Of a stretch of DNA of 13,486 nucleotides, positions 1 through 6,347 are shown piece by piece. How positions within the stretch are numbered: the stretch's first letter is position 1; every line of letters begins with the position of its first letter. The DNA comes from Clostridiales bacterium (lineage in GTDB: Bacteria; Bacillota; Clostridia; Oscillospirales; Oscillospiraceae), in assembly GCA_009774055.1 (NCBI GenBank), contig VSNB01000069.1, forward strand, positions 1 through 13,486. The letters are read 5' to 3'. The notes below the pieces were generated by a model. The model was not told where the DNA came from, did no database searches, and saw only the letters and a program-made list of their open reading frames with translations. The translations under genes were made by a program, and so were the position numbers.

Positions 1-95
1 CTTTCCCACATCATGTTTGACTGCCTTCTTGAGCCTAACGCTCTTGTCTCTCTTTGGTGTGAAAATTGATTTCCGTGGCTGAGTGGGCTTAGCTG

Positions 96-124
96 TGGAC
101 AAAATCCCCGCCATGTGGTATGAT
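96..124 (+). promoter_or_regulatory. Promoter of the two-component operon
   Basis: A TGGACA -35 box (96-101) and a TATGAT -10 box (119-124) are separated by exactly 17 bp. A TG dinucleotide at 116-117 makes the -10 extended. Transcription would start near 131, just before the ribosome binding site at 132-140. The layout matches a housekeeping sigma-A promoter. The 95 bp upstream of it show no gene that I can recognise. Confidence 0.7.
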
Positions 125-149
125 ACCCTGCAGGAAGGAGGCGCCCGCT

Positions 150-1469
150 ATGTTTACGCTGGAGGATTACCTGACCTCATTTACAGGTTCCCTGATTGCC
201 CACGCCGCCCTGGCGGTTTACCTGTTTGTGATAATGGACGTGCGGGGGTGGCGGATGCTGAAAAAGCTGCCCCTCCTGCTGCTCTCCCCGCTAGCGTCCA
301 CCCTGCTGGCGGCGAGCCTGTACGCGCTCTTCCCCAATCATGGTGTGTTCCGCTACTGTGTGGGCTCCTTTGCCATTCTGGTGATGTGCACCCTGTGGGT
401 TCGGTGGGCGTGGCGAACCGAATTCTGGAGGGCCTTTTCCGCCGTGTGTATGGGAGGCGTGTTTCAAGTGTCCACGTCCTGCCTGTCCCAGATCCTGCTC
501 CTGAACAGCGAACTCCAGTTTACAGCGGTGATATATTGGGTTGTGGTTCCGATCTCAGCCCTCCTGCTGCACCGTCTGCGCTTCGGGCACTGGTTCCGCT
601 TTCTGCTGGAGGCGGGCTTCGGCCAGCGCCGGACGGTGCTGTTCCTTTTTGCCCAGGAAGCGGCTATGGAAACATTCTTAATCTTGCAGGTGGGAATTCA
701 ACCGGAATATCTGGTCCCTTACTTTATGCTGGTGCTGGCGATGACAGCATTGGAAGCGGGGCTGGTGATTTATTTGGGCCAGCGGCTGGATGCCGCCCGG
801 AAGATGGAAGCCCAGCGGGATGTCATCGCCCAGCAGCAGCTCTACGAGCGGGACCTGGAGTCTATCCGCCAGGAGGTGCGGAGTTTCCGCCACGACTACA
901 AAAACCTGCTGGCGGGGCTGTCGGAGCAGGCGGACGAGGGCGAGCTGGATGAGCTGCGTGCCGCCCTGTCGGAGCTGGATGCGGGCTTCGACAGGCGCAT
1001 CGGGGAGAAAATCCGGGCTTCTACCCAGCTGGGCAACGTGCAAATACCCCAGGTGCGCAGCCTCCTGCTGTCCAAGCTGGCGGCCATGGGGCAAAAGGGG
1101 ATCGACTGCCGCCTGGAGGCGCTCTACCCCGTGGAACGGGTGGGGATGGATGTGTGGGACTTCGCCCGCTGCCTGGGCATCCTGCTGGACAACGCCGCCG
1201 AGGCCGCTTTAGAAACGGAAATGCCCTGGGTGGAGATTGTCCTGCTGTCTCAAAAGGACGGACTGTCCCTTCGGGTGTCCAACCCCTACATCGGAGCCAT
1301 CGACCCGGATAAAATCTGGACGGAGGGCTTTTCCACCAAAGGAGAGGGCCGGGGATTGGGGCTGTCCGGCTACCAGCGGATTTTGGCGGACTGTCCCCAT
1401 GCGGCCTCGTCCACAAGCTGGGCCGATGGTGTGTTTATCCAGGAACTGAAGGTGGAGGAAAAAACATGA
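150..1469 (+). CDS. AgrC-like GHKL sensor histidine kinase
   Basis: A 439-aa membrane sensor kinase that should autophosphorylate on histidine and pass the phosphate to the response regulator encoded just downstream. The first ~210 residues are mostly hydrophobic and could form about six membrane helices. They lead into a linker rich in charge and glutamine (about 211-245), then the phosphoacceptor motif SFRHDYKN with His248. The N box LLDNAAEA (Asn348) and the G box GEGRGLGL (398-405) mark the GHKL ATPase domain of the AgrC/ComD/NatK group. The start at 150 is chosen because AGGAAGGAG lies 9 bp ahead of it; an in-frame ATG at 120 lies inside the -10 box and is rejected. The stop overlaps the regulator start (ATGA), so the two genes are translationally coupled. 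The signal is unknown: no AgrD-type peptide gene is seen nearby. Confidence 0.9.
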   Translation: MFTLEDYLTSFTGSLIAHAALAVYLFVIMDVRGWRMLKKLPLLLLSPLASTLLAASLYALFPNHGVFRYCVGSFAILVMCTLWVRWAWRTEFWRAFSAVCMGGVFQVSTSCLSQILLLNSELQFTAVIYWVVVPISALLLHRLRFGHWFRFLLEAGFGQRRTVLFLFAQEAAMETFLILQVGIQPEYLVPYFMLVLAMTALEAGLVIYLGQRLDAARKMEAQRDVIAQQQLYERDLESIRQEVRSFRHDYKNLLAGLSEQADEGELDELRAALSELDAGFDRRIGEKIRASTQLGNVQIPQVRSLLLSKLAAMGQKGIDCRLEALYPVERVGMDVWDFARCLGILLDNAAEAALETEMPWVEIVLLSQKDGLSLRVSNPYIGAIDPDKIWTEGFSTKGEGRGLGLSGYQRILADCPHAASSTSWADGVFIQELKVEEKT

Positions 1470-2203
1470 TTTCAATCTATCTCTGTGACGATGAAGAACG
1501 TGTCCGCCACCAGCTCAAAACCGCCCTGGAGTGGAAAATTTTTATAGAGAACTACGACATGCGCGTGGTATGCGCCGCGTCTACCGCCCAGGAGCTGTTG
1601 GACGCGGCGCAGGACAGCCGGCGCGGTGTCTACTTTCTGGACGTGGATTTGAAGGATGGAGCGTGGGACGGGTTTGCGCTGGGCCGGGAACTGCGGCGGC
1701 GGGACCCCCATGGAACACTGGTCTACATTACCAGCTATGGCGATCTGGCCTGGAAAACCTTCCAATACCATCTGGAGGCATTTGACTACATCGTGAAGGA
1801 TGGAAACCAGACTGGTCCCGCCATCGCCGACTGTCTGGAGGCGATCCACGCCCACCTGCTGGATGAGCGCCGCGATCCGGCGGAAATGTTCTCTCTGCGG
1901 ACGGGCGACGAAATCCGCCACATTCCCCTGGCCGACATTCTGTTTTTTGAGGCTGCTCCCAAGGCTCACCATGTATATCTTCATACGGCGGACAGCCGTC
2001 TGGATTTCGTGGGCAGCCTGAACGAGTTGGAGAAGGAACTGGGCGGACGGTTTATCCGGGTCCACCGGGCCTACCTGGCGGCATGGGACAAAATTGAGGC
2101 GGTAGATGGAAAGGGAAATCAAGTCCGGATAGGAGGCAGAACGTGTTTGCTGTCTCGAACCGGAAAGGCAGAATTGAAAAAGAAATGGAGAGGGAGCTTT
2201 TGA
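1466..2203 (+). CDS. LytTR-family response regulator
   Basis: A 245-aa cytoplasmic response regulator and the expected partner of the overlapping sensor kinase. Residues 1-120 form a receiver domain: acidic pocket CDDE (Asp8, Asp9), phosphoacceptor Asp59 in YFLDVDL, and the conserved Lys111 in YIVKD. Residues about 142-240 form a LytTR DNA-binding domain, recognisable from the IRHIPLADILFFEA strand and the FIRVHRAYL segment. Regulators of this AgrA/ComE/VirR group bind pairs of short direct repeats about two helical turns apart. Such a repeat occurs just downstream at 2221-2260, so the next gene is a plausible target. The operon ends in a hairpin that overlaps the stop codon. Confidence 0.92.
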   Translation: MISIYLCDDEERVRHQLKTALEWKIFIENYDMRVVCAASTAQELLDAAQDSRRGVYFLDVDLKDGAWDGFALGRELRRRDPHGTLVYITSYGDLAWKTFQYHLEAFDYIVKDGNQTGPAIADCLEAIHAHLLDERRDPAEMFSLRTGDEIRHIPLADILFFEAAPKAHHVYLHTADSRLDFVGSLNELEKELGGRFIRVHRAYLAAWDKIEAVDGKGNQVRIGGRTCLLSRTGKAELKKKWRGSF

Positions 2204-2221
2204 GGCTCCCTCTCTGCTTTT
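2188..2221 (+). terminator. Terminator of the two-component operon
   Basis: A perfect 10-bp stem (2188-2197 with 2205-2214, GAGAGGGAGC paired with GCTCCCTCTC) with a 7-nt loop is followed by TGCTTTT. The left arm and loop overlap the end of the response regulator gene. The T-tract is short (4), so termination may be partial. Confidence 0.7.
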
Positions 2222-2260
2222 GCCATTCAAGAACGATTTGTGCCGTCCAAGAAAATTTGC
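2221..2260 (+). promoter_or_regulatory. Tandem 20-bp repeat, candidate LytTR operator
   Basis: Two adjacent 20-bp units, TGCCATTCAAGAACGATTTG (2221-2240) and TGCCGTCCAAGAAAATTTGC (2241-2260), match at 15 of 20 positions. A period of 20 puts the half-sites on the same face of the helix, as in LytTR operators. The CCATTCAAGA core resembles, from memory, half-sites of the streptococcal ComE/BlpR group. The repeat ends 22 bp before an extended -10 box that has no good -35 box, which is typical of an activator-dependent promoter. Binding by the adjacent regulator is inference. Confidence 0.5.
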
Positions 2261-2279
2261 CCACAGCGGGGCCGCATTG

Positions 2280-2288
2280 TGTTATGCT
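2280..2288 (+). promoter_or_regulatory. Extended -10 element upstream of the DUF3267 gene
   Basis: TGTTATGCT gives a TATGCT -10 box (2283-2288) with an extended TG at 2280-2281. No matching -35 box lies at 16-18 bp; the nearest, TTGCCC at 2257, is 20 bp away. Upstream help from the tandem repeat at 2221-2260 is therefore plausible. Confidence 0.45.
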
Positions 2289-2298
2289 CTTGTCCGCA

Positions 2299-2335
2299 TC
2301 AAAATAGACTTCAACGATGTAGGAGGCACATAACC
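2299..2335 (+). promoter_or_regulatory. Leader copy 1, shared with the next gene
   Basis: The 5' untranslated leader of the DUF3267 gene starts TCAAAATAGACTTCAACGA, continues into AGGAGG and reaches CCATGGCAA. It is nearly the same as the leader of the following gene at 3001-3034, although the proteins are unrelated. The similarity extends a little upstream (TTGTC against CTGTC) but not into the -10 region. Confidence 0.6.
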
Positions 2336-2950
2336 ATGGCAAGTGAATTAACCGAAAAAGAATTGAAACGTAAAGATTGCTTTGAAACATTAAGCTCTGA
2401 AATGCAGCAAAAAGGATACAAAATAAAGAATGTGAGTATCAATACGCAAAAAGCAAAGTATTTAGCTCTTTTAATCATGCTTCCGTTTATGGCTTTAACA
2501 TTCTGGCTCTACAATAATGCGAATGGTTTTAATTTAGACGGGATCTCCTGGGGATATGCCGTGGCGCTGCCTCTGCTTATTCTGGGCCTGATCATCGTGC
2601 ATGAGCTGATCCATGGAATGACCTGGGCGATTTTTGCAAAAAATCATTTTCATGCGATTGATTTCGGAATCGTTTGGAGTACGTTATCTCCATACTGCGC
2701 TTGCTTCGAACCGTTGAAAAAATGGCAATATCTGTTAGGAACTGCTATGCCTACTTTGGTTTTAGGAGGTGGGGGTGCGGTGGCTGCGGTGATGTCAAAT
2801 CAGTTACTGTTGTTTTTTGCGGCAGAATACATGATCTTATCAGGTGGCGGAGATTTTCAACTCATACTGAAAAGTATATTAACTGATAAGCGAGGGAGTG
2901 TGTATTGCGCCCATCCTTACGAATGTGGTTTTGCAGTTTTTGAGAAATGA
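2336..2950 (+). CDS. DUF3267 family membrane protein, putative metallopeptidase
   Basis: A 204-aa integral membrane protein of the DUF3267 type. Hydrophobic stretches lie at about 42-60, 73-88 and 137-168. The second runs into VHELIHG, an HExxH zinc motif (His89, Glu90, His93). The later GGGDF segment (Asp173) is a candidate third ligand, as in intramembrane zinc peptidases. The C-terminal HPYECGFAVFE segment fits what I recall of the family ending. No substrate is known, and peptidase activity is inferred from the motif alone. The start at 2336 follows AGGAGG at 2321-2326; the frame is open further upstream but without a start supported by a ribosome binding site. Base use is mosaic: A+T-rich at the start and end, with a G+C-richer block around 2540-2640, unlike the uniformly G+C-rich kinase and regulator genes. 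This suggests separate acquisition. Confidence 0.8.
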   Translation: MASELTEKELKRKDCFETLSSEMQQKGYKIKNVSINTQKAKYLALLIMLPFMALTFWLYNNANGFNLDGISWGYAVALPLLILGLIIVHELIHGMTWAIFAKNHFHAIDFGIVWSTLSPYCACFEPLKKWQYLLGTAMPTLVLGGGGAVAAVMSNQLLLFFAAEYMILSGGGDFQLILKSILTDKRGSVYCAHPYECGFAVFEK

Positions 2951-3000
2951 GAACTAATATTACACCATATTGAACACCGACTTCATCCCGTCTGTCAGTG

Positions 3001-3034
3001 TCAAAATGAACTTTAACGACTTGGAGGTAATACC
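3001..3034 (+). promoter_or_regulatory. Leader copy 2, matching the DUF3267 leader
   Basis: TCAAAATGAACTTTAACGAC followed by TTGGAGG and CCATGGCAA repeats the leader found at 2299-2335 with a few substitutions and two or three gaps. No clear promoter is seen in the 50 bp before it, and no terminator separates it from the preceding gene, so read-through is possible. Confidence 0.6.
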
Positions 3035-3487
3035 ATGGCAAACGAAGTCAAGAAATTTATCCAGGAGGCCGGATATGAGCCTCTGGAGGACCGCTGCATC
3101 ATCGTCAAATACGCCCCGGCAAACCTGAGCGAACAATTTGCGGCGTTTTTTAACTCGGAATTTTATGTTCTCCAGATGTGTGAACACGAGATCGTCCTGC
3201 TCCCCTTCAACACCACATGGGGCAACCTGCGCAAAGACGTATCCCTGGTCCTTCCCTATGGGGACATCCAGTCGGTGGAGCTGGAGGACGATATGCTCAA
3301 CACGGTCATCACCATCCGCACCGGGTCGGACACCATCCGCCTGACCACCCAGCAAGCAGCGCTGAGCGACCTGCGGAGTTCCGGCGTCTACGCCACCATG
3401 TATGCCGGTAGCTTCAAAAACTGGCACAAGGAAAACCTGGATGGTACGCTGAAGGCACTGGCTGAGTTAGGAAATGGGGCAAGTTGA
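3035..3487 (+). CDS. Conserved-type hypothetical protein, possible PH-like domain
   Basis: A 150-aa soluble protein with no signal peptide or membrane segment, which I do not recognise as a named family. The middle (about 50-106) alternates short hydrophobic strands, for example HEIVLLPF, VSLVLPYGDIQSVEL and NTVITIRTGSDTIRLTT, and ends near a helix. That order fits the bacterial PH-like or YokE-like fold, but this is a guess from pattern only. The start is set by TTGGAGG about 8 bp ahead. Codon use is G+C-rich like the kinase and unlike the DUF3267 gene. The shared leader suggests common control with the membrane protein. A terminator lies about 150 bp downstream. Confidence 0.75.
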   Translation: MANEVKKFIQEAGYEPLEDRCIIVKYAPANLSEQFAAFFNSEFYVLQMCEHEIVLLPFNTTWGNLRKDVSLVLPYGDIQSVELEDDMLNTVITIRTGSDTIRLTTQQAALSDLRSSGVYATMYAGSFKNWHKENLDGTLKALAELGNGAS

Positions 3488-3805
3488 CGCCGGCATTGAT
3501 GTAAATTAGAAATATAAGTTACCAAAAGGCACTTGTCTCTCAAAAAAAGCCTGCCCCCGCAGCGTGGAACTTCACACAGACTTGTAAAAATCGCTCGTTT
3601 CAAGTTAATCATGTCGCATCCAGCACTCGAACGGCCTCGCACCGTCCGGGTGCTTTTTTATATCCAGGCTGGACCATCCACCCCCGTTGCCGCTCCCCAC
3701 CCTCTCCGTTCAGACCCCAAAAATCTGAGCAAAGAAAAGAACGACGAAAATTATTATGGACAGGCAATTTCGCATAGGCTGTTGTGAAAGGCCGGGTGAT
3801 GTGAT
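3488..3805. other. Intergenic stretch without a recognisable gene
   Basis: About 320 bp. It holds a terminator at 3639-3659 and otherwise low-complexity C-rich sequence (around 3670-3710) followed by A-rich sequence (around 3720-3760). Short open frames exist on both strands but have no ribosome binding site or protein-like composition. The left boundary of the following recombinase element could lie here; I see no 5' part of cotJC. Confidence 0.5.
3639..3659 (+). terminator. Rho-independent terminator
   Basis: The stem GCACC (3639-3643) pairs with GGTGC (3649-3653) around a 5-nt loop and is followed by six T residues (3654-3659). It is the first clear terminator after the 150-aa gene and probably ends that transcript. 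Confidence 0.65.
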
Positions 3806-3940
3806 TTGCAGACACAGGAGCTATGCAAAAGCGTATTCAAGAGTGGCTCCACTGAAACGACAAAAGAGAATTTTACCCGCAAGCTGACCGAGCTGATCAA
3901 TCAGCTGGAAAAGGAAAAACAGGCCATAGCCCAAAAATAA
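3806..3940 (+). CDS. Small protein upstream of recombinase
   Basis: A 44-residue frame from TTG (3806) to TAA (3940), too short for usual gene callers. The product begins LQTQELCKSVFKSGSTETTK and continues through FTRKLTELINQLEKEKQAI, a charged, helix-prone sequence typical of a real small protein. The only in-frame start is TTG, and GGGTGAT upstream is a weak ribosome binding site. An in-frame stop lies just before. It vaguely resembles small TnpW-like proteins carried by clostridial transposable elements, which I cannot confirm. It sits directly in front of the recombinase promoter on the same strand. It could instead be the 3' remnant of a longer gene cut at the element edge. Confidence 0.4.
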   Translation: MQTQELCKSVFKSGSTETTKENFTRKLTELINQLEKEKQAIAQK

Positions 3941-3941
3941 T

Positions 3942-3970
3942 GTGACAAGCTGTTTTCTGTGTGCTATACT
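3942..3970 (+). promoter_or_regulatory. Promoter of the first serine recombinase
   Basis: A GTGACA -35 box (3942-3947) and a TATACT -10 box (3965-3970) are 17 bp apart. Transcription should begin near 3977, about 37 bp before the chosen start codon. A long inverted repeat covers most of the promoter (see 3944-3991). Confidence 0.65.
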
Positions 3971-3991
3971 GTGTGCAGGAAACAGCTTGTC
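3944..3991. repeat. 16-bp inverted repeat over the recombinase promoter
   Basis: GACAAGCTGTTTTCTG (3944-3959) is the reverse complement of CAGGAAACAGCTTGTC (3976-3991) except for one position, around a 16-bp spacer that contains the -10 box. The left arm overlaps the -35 box and the right arm covers the transcript start. It could be an operator or a recombinase binding site. As RNA only the right arm is transcribed, so a terminator role is unlikely for this promoter. Confidence 0.75.
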
Positions 3992-4013
3992 CTATCTCTA
4001 AGGAGATATGAAC

Positions 4014-5567
4014 ATGAAAGCAGCGATCTACTGCCGTTTATCCGAGGAAGATAGAAACAAGCAATTTGAAACTGACGACAGCAACAGCATCCAGAACCAA
4101 AAGTCCATGCTGCTGCAATATGCGATGGAACAGGGGTGGGAAGTTTATAACCTTTACAGCGATGATGATTACACAGGTTCAGACCGCAGGCGGCCCGAAT
4201 TTAACCGCTTGCTGGAGGACGCAAAGGCCCATCGGTTTGACATCGTTCTTTGCAAGACCCAATCCCGCTTTACCCGTGAGTTGGAGCTGGTAGAGAAGTA
4301 CATCCACGGCCTCTTCCCTATCTGGGGCATCCGCTTTGTCAGCATCGTGGACAATGCCGACACTGCCAACAAGGGCAACAAGAAGTCCCGGCAGATCAAC
4401 GGACTGGTGAACGAGTGGTATCTGGAGGATATGTCGGAGAACATCCGCAGCGTCCTCACCAACCGGCGGCAGAACGGTTTTCACATCGGGGCCTTTGCGC
4501 TTTACGGCTACAAGAAAGATCCCGACCAGAAAGGCCACCTGATTATTGACGAGGAGGCCGCCGCCGTTGTCCGGGAGGTGTTCACCCTCTTTTCCCAGGG
4601 CTACGGCAAGACGGCCATCGCCCGGATGCTCAACGACCGGGGTATCCCCAATCCCACCGAGTATAAGCGACTCCATGGTTTGCGCTACCAACAACCCACG
4701 CGAAAAAACAGCACTCTCTGGAAATATTTTGCCATTTCCGATATGCTCACCAACGAAATCTATATTGGCAACATGGTGCAGGGCAAATATGGCAGCGTGT
4801 CCTATAAAACCAAGCAGAACAAGCCCCGCCCTCAAAGCGAGTGGTATCGTGTGGAGGGAACCCACGAGGCCATTATTGACCGCTCCCTCTGGAACCGGGT
4901 GCAGTCCATGATTGCGGAGCGGACCAAGCCCTTTGATTGCGGCACTGTGGGGCTGTTCGCCCGGAAAGCAATCTGTGCCAACTGTGGCTACACCATGCGT
5001 TCCTCAAAAAATCGCGGGCGGTACTACCTCCAATGCTCCAACCGCCATGTGGCAAAGGACGCCTGCATCGGCTCTTTTATTTCCGTGGAAAAGCTGGAGC
5101 GGATGGTCATTGACGAACTGAACCGGCTGGCGGCGGAATATCTGGACAAAGACGAGCTGGAGCGGAACATTGAGTTTTGCGAAAATCTGCAGGGCCAGAA
5201 ACGGCAGCTCCTGGACACTCTCTCCGCCTACGAGAAGAAAATTGCCGAGTACACCAAGGGACTGCGGGACTTATACATGGATAAGGTCAAGGACCTGCTC
5301 AACGACAGCGATTTCTCCGCCCTCTCCAAAGGGTTTTCCTCCGAGAAGTCCCGGCTGGAGCGTGTCCTGCTGGACGGTCAGCGTCAGCTCGCGGAATTGG
5401 AGGACAGGATTGCCGCGGGAGATAACCGAAAAGCCCTGGTGGAGCGGTATGTAAACCTGGAACACTTGACACGGGAAATCGTGGAAATCCTCATCGACCA
5501 CATCACTGTAGGCAAACGCATCCCCGGCACCCGTGACGTTCCCATTGAAATCCACTGGAATTTTTAA
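4014..5567 (+). CDS. Large serine recombinase (integrase type), first
   Basis: A 517-aa site-specific serine recombinase that would cut and rejoin DNA at attachment sites of a mobile element. The resolvase domain (about 2-145) opens with AAIYCRLSEED, where Ser10 is the nucleophile; KTQSRFTRELE carries the catalytic arginine region (Arg85, Arg88). A recombinase domain follows (about 155-290), then a zinc ribbon with CANCGY (Cys321, Cys324), Cys341 and Cys351, and a coiled coil (about 370-470). The start at 4014 is preferred over the ATG at 4008: AAGGAG at 4000-4005 is 8 bp from the former and only 2 bp from the latter, and this choice puts the serine at residue 10 as in the family. A 64-aa gene follows closely. 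It is clearly different from the recombinase at 8128-9657, so two separate elements meet in this window. Confidence 0.93.
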   Translation: MKAAIYCRLSEEDRNKQFETDDSNSIQNQKSMLLQYAMEQGWEVYNLYSDDDYTGSDRRRPEFNRLLEDAKAHRFDIVLCKTQSRFTRELELVEKYIHGLFPIWGIRFVSIVDNADTANKGNKKSRQINGLVNEWYLEDMSENIRSVLTNRRQNGFHIGAFALYGYKKDPDQKGHLIIDEEAAAVVREVFTLFSQGYGKTAIARMLNDRGIPNPTEYKRLHGLRYQQPTRKNSTLWKYFAISDMLTNEIYIGNMVQGKYGSVSYKTKQNKPRPQSEWYRVEGTHEAIIDRSLWNRVQSMIAERTKPFDCGTVGLFARKAICANCGYTMRSSKNRGRYYLQCSNRHVAKDACIGSFISVEKLERMVIDELNRLAAEYLDKDELERNIEFCENLQGQKRQLLDTLSAYEKKIAEYTKGLRDLYMDKVKDLLNDSDFSALSKGFSSEKSRLERVLLDGQRQLAELEDRIAAGDNRKALVERYVNLEHLTREIVEILIDHITVGKRIPGTRDVPIEIHWNF

Positions 5568-5583
5568 GGAGCATATAGACCCT

Positions 5584-5778
5584 ATGCAACCCAAAGAAGA
5601 ATTTGAGCAAACCATTCAATCCATCGACCAGGCGTTAGGTGAAATTGAGCGCACCTTGGAGCAAATGCTGACCCTGGCCCAGTTGTCCGCCAGCGATTTG
5701 AACGTAGACCGGGAGGCCCTGCAAAAGACGCTGGAACGCCTTCAACGCAAGATCGACCGCATCGCCGATACGATTTAG
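5584..5778 (+). CDS. Small coiled-coil protein coupled to recombinase
   Basis: A 64-aa acidic protein that I do not recognise. It is almost entirely heptad-like helix, from EEFEQTIQSIDQALGEIERT to ALQKTLERLQRKIDRIADTI. AAGGAG at 5566-5571 overlaps the recombinase stop codon and lies 12 bp before the ATG, so expression is probably linked to the recombinase. Small proteins next to large serine recombinases sometimes act as directionality factors or helpers. That role is a hypothesis here; structural binding to the recombinase coiled coil is another option. No terminator hairpin is seen behind it. Confidence 0.65.
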   Translation: MQPKEEFEQTIQSIDQALGEIERTLEQMLTLAQLSASDLNVDREALQKTLERLQRKIDRIADTI

Positions 5779-5821
5779 TGCCATTTTTCGCCGTTTTTTG
5801 CAATAATGTTGCACTTTCGTG

Positions 5822-5953
5822 ATTGCACCAGAGCAAAAAGCCCGCGTCACCTACGATAACATCCTGCGCCTCAGCGATGACCCGGACGTAAACGACGTTA
5901 TCAAGTTCCTGCGCCAGAGGGAGGTAGTCCACTTCCAGCGGTTCGGCGAAGCA
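5822..5953 (+). pseudogene. cotJC: Fragment of spore-coat manganese catalase
   Basis: About 44 codons encode IAPEQKARVTYDNILRLSDD, then PDVNDVIKFLRQREVVHFQR and FGEA. This is the C-terminal third of CotJC/manganese catalase, including the EVVH motif whose Glu and His belong to the di-manganese site. An in-frame stop lies at 5804-5806. Family similarity starts at about 5820 and stops at about 5953, where the usual C-terminal tail is replaced by unrelated sequence that stays open. No start codon with a ribosome binding site exists, so this is a broken gene. The left break lies about 40 bp after the recombinase operon, consistent with an element that inserted in cotJC. The right break shows a second event or decay. 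Confidence 0.8.
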
Positions 5954-5977
5954 AACCATACTGATTTAAGTAGATTT

Positions 5978-6009
5978 TATCCCCTGCAAGCGGCAGCCTG
6001 CAGGGGATA
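5978..6009. repeat. Perfect 11-bp hairpin after the cotJC fragment
   Basis: TATCCCCTGCA (5978-5988) pairs perfectly with TGCAGGGGATA (5999-6009) around a 10-nt loop. No good T-run follows on either strand (ATTTGCG on +, AAATC on -), so it is a poor intrinsic terminator. It could still act as a barrier between the convergent recombinase and yafQ transcripts, or mark a junction. Confidence 0.6.
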
Positions 6010-6065
6010 TTTGCGTCATAATGCTGCATTTCAAAACGTAGGCATGACCGCAAATCCAGTGATGC

Positions 6066-6347
6066 CTATTCCCCGAATACATCGCTATGTGTCCCATTGC
6101 GAACCAGCGTCAGAACCAGCACATCATCGTCAATGCGATACACTAGCAGCCAGTCGGGGAGTATGTGACACTCCCGATGCCCTGCCCAGTTTCCGGACAA
6201 ATTGTGATCTTTGTTCTTCTCCGGCAGTTTCTCTCCCCTAGACAACGCACGGATAATATCATCCAGCAAAGAGGTGTCCAGATGACGTTTTGCCGCTAGC
6301 TTATAATCCTTTTTGAATTGAGAAGTCCAGACGATTTCCCGCTTCAT
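6066..6347 (-). CDS. yafQ: YafQ-family RelE-type mRNA interferase toxin
   Basis: A 93-aa toxin of the YafQ branch of the RelE superfamily, which cleaves mRNA in the ribosome. Its N-terminus REIVWTSQFKKDYKLAAKR is typical. The residues matching the E. coli YafQ active site are present: His48, His61, Asp65, His87 and Phe91 (in GTHSDVF). Length agrees with the family (about 92 aa), so the toxin looks intact. Its start overlaps the stop of the antitoxin gene (ATGA), and GGGAG lies about 9 bp upstream, so the two are co-translated. The module stands on the opposite strand to the recombinase and cotJC fragment and probably stabilises the mobile region. Confidence 0.9.
   Translation of the reverse strand: MKREIVWTSQFKKDYKLAAKRHLDTSLLDDIIRALSRGEKLPEKNKDHNLSGNWAGHRECHILPDWLLVYRIDDDVLVLTLVRNGTHSDVFGE

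Noticed and set aside
120..149. Upstream ATG for the sensor kinase
   Set aside because: It lies inside the -10 box of the promoter and has no ribosome binding site; the ATG at 150 has a strong one.
2204..2335. AgrD-like signal peptide gene near the kinase
   Set aside because: No short frame with a start, ribosome binding site and amphipathic or cysteine-bearing peptide is visible here or in the first 149 bases.
3533..3815. Short open frames on both strands in the gap before the recombinase
   Set aside because: They cross the terminator at 3639-3659, lack ribosome binding sites and have no protein-like composition.
6017..6072. Terminator behind yafQ (AGGCAT paired with ATGCCT, minus strand)
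   Set aside because: The stem is only 6 bp around a 16-nt loop and is followed by a weak T-run, so it is not listed as a feature.
5819..6241. A full 140-aa protein continuing from the cotJC fragment
   Set aside because: Only the first ~45 codons match the family; the rest is antisense to the 3' half of yafQ and has unlikely composition.
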